The position numbers and the translations under genes are program-made. A DNA stretch of 64,000 bases, from contig NZ_JAJAUY010000001.1 of NCBI RefSeq assembly GCF_020532625.1, positions 86,774 through 150,773 of the forward strand, written 5' to 3'. Under the pieces are notes generated by a model. It did not search any database, was not told the DNA's origin, and worked only from the letters and a program-made list of their open reading frames with translations. Source of the stretch: Streptomyces antimicrobicus. GTDB taxonomy: Bacteria > Actinomycetota > Actinomycetes > Streptomycetales > Streptomycetaceae. Of this stretch, positions 6,940 through 14,667 are shown one piece after another. Position 1 is the stretch's first letter. Every line of letters begins with the position of its first letter.

Positions 6940-8367
6940 CTAGCCCTGGGTTCCGCCCAGGTGGTGGACGCGGACCATGTTGGTCGTGCCCGGCACACCG
7001 GGGGGCGAACCGGCCGTGATGATCATCGTGTCGCCGGCGTTGTAGCGGCCGAGCTTGACCATCTCGGCGTCCACGAGGTCGACCATCGCGTCGGTGTTGT
7101 CCACGTGCGGGACGACGTACGACTCCACGCCCCAGCTCAAGGTCAGCTGGTTGCGGGTGTTGACGTCCGTGGTGAACGCGACGATCGGCTGGACCGCGCG
7201 GTAGCGCGACAGGCGGCGGGCGGTGTCACCGGACTGGGTGAAGGCGATCAGTGCCTTGCCGTCCAGGAAGTCCGCGATCTCGCACGCGGCGCGGGCGACG
7301 GAACCGCCCTGGGTGCGCGGCTTCTTGCCCGGCACCAGCGGCTGGAGGCCCTTGGAGAGCAGCTCCTCCTCGGCCGCCGCGACGATCTTGGACATCGTCT
7401 TGACGGTCTCGATCGGGTACTGGCCGACCGAGGACTCGGCGGACAGCATGACCGCGTCGGCGCCGTCCAGGATGGCGTTGGCGACGTCGGAGGCCTCGGC
7501 GCGGGTCGGCCGGGAGTTGGTGATCATCGACTCCATCATCTGGGTGGCGACGATGACCGGCTTGGCGTTGCGGCGGCACATCTCGATGAGCCGCTTCTGG
7601 ACCATCGGGACCTTCTCCAGCGGGTACTCGACGGCCAGGTCGCCACGGGCGACCATGACGGCGTCGAAGGCGCTGACCACGGCCTCCATGTTCTCGACGG
7701 CCTGGGGCTTCTCCACCTTGGCGATGACGGGGACCCGGCGGCCCTCCTCGTCCATGACCCGGTGGACGTCCTTGACGTCGTTGGCGTCGCGGACGAAGGA
7801 CAGGGCGACCATGTCGCAGCCCATCCGCAGGGCGAAGCGGAGGTCTTCCTTGTCCTTCTCGGACAGGGCGGGGACGTTCACCGCGGCACCGGGCAGGTTG
7901 ATGCCCTTGTGGTCCGAGATGACACCGCCCTCGATGACGATGGTCCGCACCCGGGGTCCCTCGACCTCGGTGACCCGCAGCTCGACGTTGCCGTCGTTGA
8001 TCAGGACCTGGTCGCCCTTGGCGACGTCGCCCGGCAGACCCTTGTACGTGGTGCCGCAGATGGACTTGTCACCCGGGACGTCCTCGGTGGTGATGGTGAA
8101 CTCGTCACCGCGCACCAGCTCGACCGGGCCCTCGGCGAAGGTCTCCAGGCGGATCTTCGGACCCTGGAGGTCGGCGAGCACACCCACCGCGCGGCCGGTG
8201 TCCTCCGCGGCCTTGCGGACGCGGTCGTACCGCTCCTGGTGCTCTGCCTGGGATCCGTGGCTGAAGTTGAAACGGGCCACGTTCATGCCTGCCTCGATGA
8301 GCGCTTTCAGCTGCTCATAGGAGTCGACGGCGGGGCCCAGCGTGCAGACGATTTTGGAACGGCGCAT
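6940..8367 (-). CDS. pyk: Pyruvate kinase
   Basis: The 475-residue enzyme converts phosphoenolpyruvate and ADP to pyruvate and ATP in glycolysis. The N-terminus MRRSKIVCTLGPAVDS is typical of the family. The catalytic barrel shows VIAKVEKPQAVENM, MVARGDLAVEYPLEKVP and VIVATQMMESMI, and the C-terminal domain follows. An AGGAT lies eight bases before the ATG at 8367. It is downstream of pta-ackA on the same strand, with 62 bases between, and seems to have its own promoter with a 12-bp palindrome. Its clustering with ackA, pta and pfkA puts the lower glycolytic and overflow steps together. Confidence 0.97.
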   Translation of the reverse strand: MRRSKIVCTLGPAVDSYEQLKALIEAGMNVARFNFSHGSQAEHQERYDRVRKAAEDTGRAVGVLADLQGPKIRLETFAEGPVELVRGDEFTITTEDVPGDKSICGTTYKGLPGDVAKGDQVLINDGNVELRVTEVEGPRVRTIVIEGGVISDHKGINLPGAAVNVPALSEKDKEDLRFALRMGCDMVALSFVRDANDVKDVHRVMDEEGRRVPVIAKVEKPQAVENMEAVVSAFDAVMVARGDLAVEYPLEKVPMVQKRLIEMCRRNAKPVIVATQMMESMITNSRPTRAEASDVANAILDGADAVMLSAESSVGQYPIETVKTMSKIVAAAEEELLSKGLQPLVPGKKPRTQGGSVARAACEIADFLDGKALIAFTQSGDTARRLSRYRAVQPIVAFTTDVNTRNQLTLSWGVESYVVPHVDNTDAMVDLVDAEMVKLGRYNAGDTMIITAGSPPGVPGTTNMVRVHHLGGTQG

Positions 8368-8396
8368 GAAGCGGATCCTATCCGTTTGTTTCGTAG

Positions 8397-8408
8397 CGGA
8401 ATATTCCG
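8397..8408 (-). promoter_or_regulatory. Palindrome in the pyk promoter region
   Basis: A perfect 12-bp palindrome, CGGAATATTCCG, lies 30 bases upstream of the pyk start. On the minus strand a TTGGAC at 8421-8426 and the TATTCC within the palindrome are about 16 bases apart and could be the -35 and -10, so a bound protein would block RNA polymerase. Confidence 0.5.
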
Positions 8409-8429
8409 TCTGGTGGAAAGTCCAAGTGG

Positions 8430-9635
8430 CTAGCCGGTGACCAGCTCATACGTCTGGGCGGCGATCTCCAGTTCCTCGTCCGTGGGCACCACCGCCACCG
8501 CGACGCGGGCGCCGGCGGGGGAGATCAGCCGCGGCTCGCCGGAGCGCTCCGCGTTCGCCCGGGGGTCCAGCGCCAGCCCGAGCCCCTCCAGACCCGCCAC
8601 GGCCGCCTCCCGCACCGGGGCCGCGTTCTCGCCGACACCGGCGGTGAACACCACCGCGTCCACCCGGCCGAGCACGGCCGTGTAGGCGCCGATGTACTTC
8701 TTCAGCCGGTGGACGTACGTGGCGAACGCCCGCCGGGCCGCCTCGTCGCCCTCGCCTGCCCGGCGCAGCACCTCGCGCATGTCGTTGTCGCCGCACATCC
8801 CCAGCAGACCGCTCTTCTTGTTCAGCAGCGAGTCGATCTCGTCCACCGACATCCCGCCGACCCGGGCCAGATGGAAGATCACCGCCGGGTCGAGGTCACC
8901 CGAACGGGTGCCCATGACCAGGCCCTCCAGCGGGGTCAGGCCCATCGAGGTCTCCACGCACACCCCGCCCCGGACCGCCGAGGCCGAGGCGCCGTTGCCC
9001 AGGTGCAGCACGATCACGTTGACCTCCTGCGGCTCCTTGCCCAGCAGCCGGGCCGTGGCCCGCGAGACGTAGGCGTGGGAGGTGCCGTGGAAACCGTAGC
9101 GGCGGACGGACCAGCGCTCGGCGACCTCCGCGTCGATCGCGTACTGGGCCACGTGGTCGGGCATGGTCGCGTGGAAGGCCGTGTCGAAGACCGCGACCTG
9201 CGGGACGTCGGGCCGCAGCGCGCGGGCCACCTCGATCCCGGTGACGTTCGCCGGGTTGTGCAGCGGGGCCAGCGGCACCAGGCTGCGGATCTCCGCCAGC
9301 ACCTCGTCGTCGATCACGGTGGGCGCGGTGAACCGGGTGCCGCCGTGCACCACCCGGTGCCCGACGGCCGCCAGCTCCGGGGAGTCCAGGCCCAGGCCGT
9401 CGGCGGCCAGCTCCGCCGCGACGGCCTTCAGCGCGGCCTCGTGGTCCGCGATCGGGCCGAGCTGCTCGCGCTTGCCGCCGCCGGTGGCCAGCGGCTCGTG
9501 CGCCAGCCGCGAGGTCTCCTCGCCGATGCGCTCCACCAGGCCCACGGCCAGGCGGCTGCGGTCCGCCATGTCGAGCAGCTGGTACTTGACCGACGAGGAG
9601 CCGGAGTTGAGGACGAGTACGCGCGATGCGGTCAC
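8430..9635 (-). CDS. ackA: Acetate kinase
   Basis: The 401-residue enzyme transfers phosphate between acetyl phosphate and ADP to give acetate and ATP. Visible signatures are LVLNSGSSSVKYQLL at the N-terminus, VGHRVVHGG, VFDTAFHATMP and YGFHGTSHAYV. The open frame continues far upstream in the wrong register of pta; the real start is the GTG at 9635 (VTASRVLVLNSG), preceded by GAAGGAAAG. It lies 35 bases after the pta stop and is almost certainly co-transcribed with it. Together the two genes run acetyl-CoA to acetate and ATP, or the reverse. Confidence 0.96.
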   Translation of the reverse strand: MTASRVLVLNSGSSSVKYQLLDMADRSRLAVGLVERIGEETSRLAHEPLATGGGKREQLGPIADHEAALKAVAAELAADGLGLDSPELAAVGHRVVHGGTRFTAPTVIDDEVLAEIRSLVPLAPLHNPANVTGIEVARALRPDVPQVAVFDTAFHATMPDHVAQYAIDAEVAERWSVRRYGFHGTSHAYVSRATARLLGKEPQEVNVIVLHLGNGASASAVRGGVCVETSMGLTPLEGLVMGTRSGDLDPAVIFHLARVGGMSVDEIDSLLNKKSGLLGMCGDNDMREVLRRAGEGDEAARRAFATYVHRLKKYIGAYTAVLGRVDAVVFTAGVGENAAPVREAAVAGLEGLGLALDPRANAERSGEPRLISPAGARVAVAVVPTDEELEIAAQTYELVTG

Positions 9636-9670
9636 GGTCGGGGTCTTTCCTTCGGTGGGGGAGGAGGGGG

Positions 9671-11746
9671 TCACGGGGCCGTGGGCTGGGCCTGGACGGC
9701 GGTGATCGCCACCGTGGTGACGATGTCCTGGACCAGCGCCCCGCGCGAGAGGTCGTTGACCGGCTTGCGCAGGCCCTGCAGGACCGGGCCGACCGCCACG
9801 GCGCCCGCCGACCGCTGCACGGCCTTGTAGGTGTTGTTGCCGGTGTTGAGGTCCGGGAAGATCAGCACGGTGGCGCGGCCCGCCACGTCGGAGCCGGGCA
9901 GCTTGGTCGCGGCCACCGACGGCTCGACCGCGGCGTCGTACTGGATCGGGCCCTCGACCGCGAGGTCGGGACGGCGCTCCCGGACGAGTTCGGTGGCCTT
10001 GCGGACCTTGTCCACGTCGGCGCCGGAACCGGAGGTGCCGGTGGAGTACGACAGCATCGCGATCCGCGGCTCGACGCCGAAGGCGGCGGCGGTGGCGGCG
10101 GACTGGATGGCGATGTCGGCCAGCTGCTCGGCGTCCGGGTCCGGGTTGACCGCGCAGTCGCCGTAGACGAGCACCTGGTCGGCCAGGCACATGAAGAACA
10201 CGGACGAGACGATGGCCGCGTCCGGCTTGGTCTTGATGATCTCGAAGGCCGGCCGGATGGTGGCCGCGGTGGAGTGCACCGAGCCCGAGACCATGCCGTC
10301 GGCCAGGCCCTCCTGGACCATGAGGGTGCCGAAGTAGTTGACGTCGGTGACCACGTCGTTGGCCAGCTCGACGGTCATGCCCTTGTGGGCCCGGGCCTTG
10401 GCGTAGTACTCCGCGAAACGTTCCCGCAGGGGCGAGGTCGCCGGGTCGATGATCTGCGCCGCGCCGATGTCGATCCCGAGGTCCGCGGCCTTCTTCAGGA
10501 CCTGCTGCTCCTCGCCGAGCAGCGTCAGGTCGCACACCCCGCGGCGCAGCACCACGTCGGCCGCGCGCAGCACCCGCTCCTCGGTGCCCTCGGGCAGCAC
10601 CACGCGGCGCCGGTCGGTGCGGGCCCGCTCCAGCAGCTCGTGCTCGAACATCATCGGCGTGACCCGCTCGGAGCGGGTCACCGACAGCAGGTCCCGCAGC
10701 TCGGCGGTGTCCACGTGCCGCTCGAACAGGCCGAGCGCGGTCTCCAGCTTGCGCGGGGTGGCGGAGTTCAACCGGCTCTGCAGCGAGAAGAGTTCGGCGG
10801 CCGTCGGGAAGCTGTTGCCGGCCACGGAGACCACCGGGGTGCCCGGGGCCAGCTTCGCGGCCATCTCCAGGATGTGCGGGGCCGGGCGCTCGTTCAGGGT
10901 GAGCAGCACCCCGGCGATCGCCGGGGTGCCCGAGGTGTGCGCGGCCAGGGCGCCGATCACCAGGTCGGAGCGGTCGCCGGGGGTCACCACCAGGCAGCCG
11001 GGGGTGAGGGCGTTGAGGAAGTTCGGCAGCATGGCGCCGCCGAAGACGAAGTCCAGCGCGTCGCGGGCGAGCCCCGCCTCGTCGCCGAGCAGCACCTCGC
11101 CGCCGAGCGCCCGGGTGATCTGGGCGACCGTCGGGGCCGAGAGCGACTTGTCGTCCGGGAGCACGTAGCAGGGCACGGGCAGCCGGGCGGCCAGCCGCTC
11201 GGCTATGACGTCCCGGTCCGTCTTGGCCACCCGGTTGACCACCATCGCGACGACCTGGCAGCCCAGGCTCTCGTAGGCGCGGTAGGCGTTGCGGGCCTCG
11301 GCGCGCACCGACTCGGCGGTCTGCTTGGTGCCGCCCACCACGGGGACGACCACCGCGCCCAGCTCGTTGGCCAGGCGCGCGTTCAGGGCCAGCTCGTCGG
11401 GGAGGTTGGTCTCGGCGTAGTCGGTGCCGAGGACCAGCATGACGTCGTAGTCGCGGGCCGCCCGGTGGTAGCGGTCGACCAGCCGGGAGACCAGCTCGTC
11501 GGTGCCCTTCTCGGCCAGCACCACCGAGGCCTCGTGGTAGTCCATGCCGAACGCGGTCCGGGCGTCCTGGTCGAGCCGGTAGCGGGCCCTGAGCAGCTCG
11601 AAGAGCCGGTCCGGGGCGTCGTGCAGGAGCGGGCGGTAGACCCCGACCCGGCCCGTCTGCCGCGTGAGCAGCTCCATGATCCCCAGCTCGACGACCTGCC
11701 GGCCGTCCCCCCGGTCGATACCGGTCACGTACACGCTCCGCGTCAC
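9671..11746 (-). CDS. pta: Phosphate acetyltransferase
   Basis: The 691-residue long-form enzyme interconverts acetyl-CoA plus phosphate and acetyl phosphate plus CoA. The N-terminal part (to about residue 230) is the nucleotide-binding-like regulatory domain of long Pta proteins, a DRTGG-type domain follows, and the catalytic PTA domain spans about residues 365-690 (RVVLPEGTEERVLRAADVV, VLIFPDLNTGNNTYK). The GTG at 11746 is used because GGGAGAG precedes it at a normal distance; the frame upstream is low-complexity. It is the first gene of the pta-ackA operon and is divergent from pfkA, so a 221-bp region serves both. Confidence 0.96.
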   Translation of the reverse strand: MTRSVYVTGIDRGDGRQVVELGIMELLTRQTGRVGVYRPLLHDAPDRLFELLRARYRLDQDARTAFGMDYHEASVVLAEKGTDELVSRLVDRYHRAARDYDVMLVLGTDYAETNLPDELALNARLANELGAVVVPVVGGTKQTAESVRAEARNAYRAYESLGCQVVAMVVNRVAKTDRDVIAERLAARLPVPCYVLPDDKSLSAPTVAQITRALGGEVLLGDEAGLARDALDFVFGGAMLPNFLNALTPGCLVVTPGDRSDLVIGALAAHTSGTPAIAGVLLTLNERPAPHILEMAAKLAPGTPVVSVAGNSFPTAAELFSLQSRLNSATPRKLETALGLFERHVDTAELRDLLSVTRSERVTPMMFEHELLERARTDRRRVVLPEGTEERVLRAADVVLRRGVCDLTLLGEEQQVLKKAADLGIDIGAAQIIDPATSPLRERFAEYYAKARAHKGMTVELANDVVTDVNYFGTLMVQEGLADGMVSGSVHSTAATIRPAFEIIKTKPDAAIVSSVFFMCLADQVLVYGDCAVNPDPDAEQLADIAIQSAATAAAFGVEPRIAMLSYSTGTSGSGADVDKVRKATELVRERRPDLAVEGPIQYDAAVEPSVAATKLPGSDVAGRATVLIFPDLNTGNNTYKAVQRSAGAVAVGPVLQGLRKPVNDLSRGALVQDIVTTVAITAVQAQPTAP

Positions 11747-11809
11747 GCGCGCTCTCCCGTCCGTGTCTGTGGTCCCTGGAAATTTTCCCGATAGGGTGGG
11801 CTTGTCCTC

Positions 11810-11838
11810 TTGACAATACCTTGGCGGCTGGGTAGGGC
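11810..11838 (+). promoter_or_regulatory. Probable pfkA promoter
   Basis: TTGACA (11810-11815) and TAGGGC (11833-11838) are separated by 17 bases, a good fit to the vegetative sigma factor. A transcript from here would carry a leader of about 120 bases before pfkA. Confidence 0.5.
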
Positions 11839-11967
11839 GCCCCCCGGAAGAAGGCCCGGACGGGCGGCCCGAAGGCCCTGGGGGTGGAGCAGTACGAAGC
11901 GCGCCTCCCCCGGAGCCCGTGGAACAATCGGACAGGTTTCGCACATACGGCTAGGAGACACAGCACG

Positions 11968-12993
11968 ATGCGTATCGGAGTTCTCACCGCAGGCGGCGAC
12001 TGCCCAGGACTGAACGCTGTGATCCGGTCCGTCGTGCACCGCGCGCTGGTCGGCCACGGCGACGAGGTCATCGGCTTCGAGGACGGCTTCAAGGGCCTGC
12101 TCGACGGTCACTACCGGCCCCTGGACATCAACTCCGTGAGCGGCATCCTGGCCCGCGGCGGCACCATCCTCGGCTCCGCCCGCATGGAGCGCGCCCGGCT
12201 GCGGGAGGCCGCCGACAACTGCGCCGCGCTCAAGGAGCGCTACGGGCTCGACGCCCTGATCCCGATCGGCGGCGAGGGCACCTTGACGGCCGCCCGGATG
12301 CTCTCCGACGCCGGCATGCCCGTGGTCGGCGTCCCCAAGACCATCGACAACGACATCTCCGCCACCGACCGCACCTTCGGCTTCGACACCGCCGTCACCG
12401 TCGCCACCGAGGCCATAGACCGCCTGAAGACCACCGCCGAGTCCCACCAGCGCGTCATGGTCGTCGAGGTCATGGGCCGGCACGCCGGCTGGATCGCCCT
12501 GGAGTCCGGCATGGCCGGCGGCGCCCACGGCATCTGCCTGCCCGAGCGCCCCTTCGAGGTCGACGACCTGGTCAAGATGGTGGAGGAGCGGTTCTCGCGC
12601 GGCAAGAAGTTCGCGGTCGTCTGCGTCGCCGAGGGCGCGCACCCGGCCGAGGGCTCCATGCCGTACGAGAAGGGCGCCATCGACCAGTACGGCCACGAGC
12701 GCTTCGCCGGCATCGGCAACCGCCTGGCCGTGGAGCTCGAACGCCGCCTGGGCAAGGAGGCCCGCCCGGTCATCCTCGGCCACGTCCAGCGCGGCGGCGT
12801 CCCCACCGCCTACGACCGGGTGCTCGCCACCCGCTTCGGCTGGCACGCCGTCGAGGCCGCCCACCGCGGCGACTTCGGACAGATGACCGCCCTGCGCGGC
12901 ACCGACATCGTGATGGCGCCGCTCGCCGCGGCGACGGCCGAGCTGAAGACCGTCCCCGAGAACCGGATGTACGAGGCGGAATCGGTCTTCTGA
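11968..12993 (+). CDS. pfkA: 6-phosphofructokinase, ATP-dependent
   Basis: The 341-residue enzyme phosphorylates fructose 6-phosphate at C1, the committed step of glycolysis. The N-terminal RIGVLTAGGDCPGLN, the nucleotide-site IPIGGEGTLTAARM, the catalytic PKTIDNDI, and the substrate-binding VVEVMGRHAGWIA and GHVQRGG are all present. A Gly in the GGEGT segment, not Asp, is the residue seen in ATP-using and not PPi-using members. AGGAGA lies upstream of the ATG. It is divergent from pta and is followed by a short hairpin. Confidence 0.96.
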   Translation: MRIGVLTAGGDCPGLNAVIRSVVHRALVGHGDEVIGFEDGFKGLLDGHYRPLDINSVSGILARGGTILGSARMERARLREAADNCAALKERYGLDALIPIGGEGTLTAARMLSDAGMPVVGVPKTIDNDISATDRTFGFDTAVTVATEAIDRLKTTAESHQRVMVVEVMGRHAGWIALESGMAGGAHGICLPERPFEVDDLVKMVEERFSRGKKFAVVCVAEGAHPAEGSMPYEKGAIDQYGHERFAGIGNRLAVELERRLGKEARPVILGHVQRGGVPTAYDRVLATRFGWHAVEAAHRGDFGQMTALRGTDIVMAPLAAATAELKTVPENRMYEAESVF

Positions 12994-12995
12994 GC

Positions 12996-13013
12996 ACCGG
13001 TCGTCCGACCGGT
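12996..13013. terminator. Short hairpin after pfkA
   Basis: Arms ACCGGTCG and CGACCGGT are perfect 8-bp repeats around a two-base loop, three bases after the pfkA stop and between convergent genes. Confidence 0.6.
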
Positions 13014-13029
13014 ACGGGGAGGACGCGGG

Positions 13030-13725
13030 CTATTCCGTCCCCCAGGCCAGCGCCCAGAAGCGGTCCACGATCTCCGCGAGGAAGTCCCGGCCCGCGTCCC
13101 CGCTGTTCGGCCCGCCCCGGCCGCTGCCGCTGGCCCAGCTCAAGGTGGCCATCATGCGCGACTGGTAGTCGTCGTGGAGCCGCTCCAGCACCCACTCCAG
13201 GTGCGCCTTCGGCACCGGTATCAGCTTGGTGAGCGGCTTGAGGTACGCCTGCCAGCGCGTGGTCACCGCACTGCGCAGCAGCTCCGCCAGCTCGTCCTGC
13301 TTGCCGGTGGCCGCCACGAACTGCGGCAGGGTCAACTGCAGCAGCGTGGCCAGCGCCGCCGACTGGCGTTCGTTGCCCTTCCAGCGGCCGGTGTCCTCCA
13401 TCTTCTGGTAGGACCCCGTCTCCAGCCCCACCCGCCGGGCCAGCTCCTCGGCCGACAGGCCGCGGGCGATCCGGTGCTCCCGCAGGGTCACCGGCTCCGC
13501 GAGCAGTTCCCCGGGCGCGCACCACAGCACGCCGGCGAGCGCGGTCAGCTCGCTCTGGTCGGGGGTGGCCTCGCCGCGCTCCCAGGCCATCACGGTCTCG
13601 GGGGAGACGAGGAGTCCGTACTGGGCGCGCAGGCCGTAGGCGACGTGACCGGGCGCCATGCCCAGGGCCGCGCGCAGGCGGCGGGCGGCGGGGGCGTTGA
13701 AGGGAGGACTTGAGTGCACGGGCAC
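13030..13725 (-). CDS. Putative DNA-binding protein with two HTH segments
   Basis: The 231-residue protein has two helix-turn-helix-like segments. The first (about residues 12-75) includes SPETVMAWERGEATPDQSEL, and the second (about 80-135) includes GLSAEELARRVGLETGSYQK and has the XRE form. A helical C-terminal domain follows (DELAELLRSAVTTRW through HDDYQSRMMATLSWASG). The start is a GTG at 13725 with a weak ribosome binding site, so translation may be low. The arrangement is conserved next to pfkA in streptomycetes as far as I recall. Target and signal are unknown. Confidence 0.8.
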   Translation of the reverse strand: MPVHSSPPFNAPAARRLRAALGMAPGHVAYGLRAQYGLLVSPETVMAWERGEATPDQSELTALAGVLWCAPGELLAEPVTLREHRIARGLSAEELARRVGLETGSYQKMEDTGRWKGNERQSAALATLLQLTLPQFVAATGKQDELAELLRSAVTTRWQAYLKPLTKLIPVPKAHLEWVLERLHDDYQSRMMATLSWASGSGRGGPNSGDAGRDFLAEIVDRFWALAWGTE

Positions 13726-13871
13726 ACGGTAGAAGCGGCCGGGGTGCGGCGACTACGGTCTGTTCGAACCAACTCACAACTCGTAGGAAACTCCCACCGA
13801 CTTCGGTGTTTTGCGCCGTTTTACCGGCGACTGTCCGGTAATCGGTGCGCGAGGTGATCCACCGACCGGCG

Positions 13872-13902
13872 TTGCCCTGACGTCGGCGTCAAGGATTACG
13901 GT
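13872..13902 (+). promoter_or_regulatory. MerR-type autoregulated promoter, leaderless
   Basis: TTGCCC (13872-13877) and TACGGT (13897-13902) are 19 bases apart, the over-long spacing that MerR-family activators correct by twisting DNA. A dyad, TGACG-TCGG-CGTCA, extended by CC/GG, fills the spacer. The expected start point, seven bases after the -10, falls on the A of the MerR ATG, and there is no ribosome binding site. Confidence 0.7.
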
Positions 13903-13908
13903 CGCCCC

Positions 13909-14301
13909 ATGCGAATCGGCGAGCTGGCCCGCCGGGCCGGAACCACCACCCGGACCCTGCGGTACTACGAGTCGCGCGGGCTGCTGACGGCCCGCCGCAG
14001 CGGCAACGGCTACCGCAGCTACGACGAGGAGGATCTGCGCCTGCTGCGCCAGATCCGCACCCTCCAGGACTTCGGCTTCGACCTGGAGGAGACCCGCCCC
14101 TTCGTGGACTGCCTGCGCGCCGGCCACCCGGCCGGCGACAGCTGCCCCGCCTCCCTGGCCGTCTACCGGCGCAAGCTCGCCGAGCTCGACGAGCTGCTCG
14201 GCCGGCTGGCCGACGTACGGGAGCAGGTGGCGCGGCAGCTCGCCGAGGCCGAGGAGGCCGCCGGGGAGGCGGCCGCGCCGCGGTGCGAGATGACCGGCTG
14301 A
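13909..14301 (+). CDS. MerR-family transcriptional regulator
   Basis: A 130-residue regulator with the winged-helix DNA-binding domain at residues 1-70 (MRIGELARRAGTTTRTLRYY, then SGNGYRSYDEEDLRLL) and a coiled-coil dimerisation helix at about 78-120. Cysteines occur in DCLRAGHPAGDSCP and at the C-terminus (PRCEMTG), a possible redox or metal site. The promoter before it has MerR spacing and should make a leaderless transcript, so the gene is likely autoregulated. A thioredoxin gene follows 15 bases downstream in the same transcript, which favours a thiol- or oxidant-related signal. Confidence 0.92.
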   Translation: MRIGELARRAGTTTRTLRYYESRGLLTARRSGNGYRSYDEEDLRLLRQIRTLQDFGFDLEETRPFVDCLRAGHPAGDSCPASLAVYRRKLAELDELLGRLADVREQVARQLAEAEEAAGEAAAPRCEMTG

Positions 14302-14316
14302 CGACCAGAGGAGACA

Positions 14317-14667
14317 GTGACGATGCGTGCCCACGGAGTGGCCCAGGTGACCGACCGGGACTTCGCCGCCGAGGTGCTCGGCGAGCGCGGCCGGCCGGTC
14401 CTGGTGGAGTTCACCGCCGACTGGTGCGGACCGTGCCGGCAGCTGGCGCCGGTGTTGTCCGCGCTCGCCGCCGAGGAGGCGGACCGGTTCAAGATCGTCC
14501 AGATGGACGTGGACCACAACCCCGAGACCGCCCTGCGCCACGGGGTGCTGTCCGCGCCCACCATGATCGTCTTCCGGGACGGGGAGCCGGTGCGGTCCAT
14601 GGTCGGTACCCGGACCAAGCACCGGCTGCTCGCCGAACTGGAGGAGGTGCTCGCCGTCAGGGCCTGA
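14317..14667 (+). CDS. trxA: Thioredoxin
   Basis: A thioredoxin of about 115 residues, a general dithiol reductant. It has the active-site motif [12 protein letters not shown] and the cis-proline segment [15 protein letters not shown] precedes two possible starts, GTG at 14317 and ATG at 14323, and sequence alone does not decide between them. It is co-transcribed with the MerR regulator, which probably controls it. Its last 11 bases overlap, tail to tail, with the 3' end of glgB on the other strand. Confidence 0.95.
   Translation: MTMRAHGVAQVTDRDFAAEVLGERGRPVLVEFTADWCGPCRQLAPVLSALAAEEADRFKIVQMDVDHNPETALRHGVLSAPTMIVFRDGEPVRSMVGTRTKHRLLAELEEVLAVRA

Noticed and set aside
8430..12092. A single 1220-residue protein that would fuse a pta-like region to acetate kinase
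   Set aside because: Upstream of 9635 the frame is out of register with the real pta frame and encodes no family; only the AckA part is genuine.
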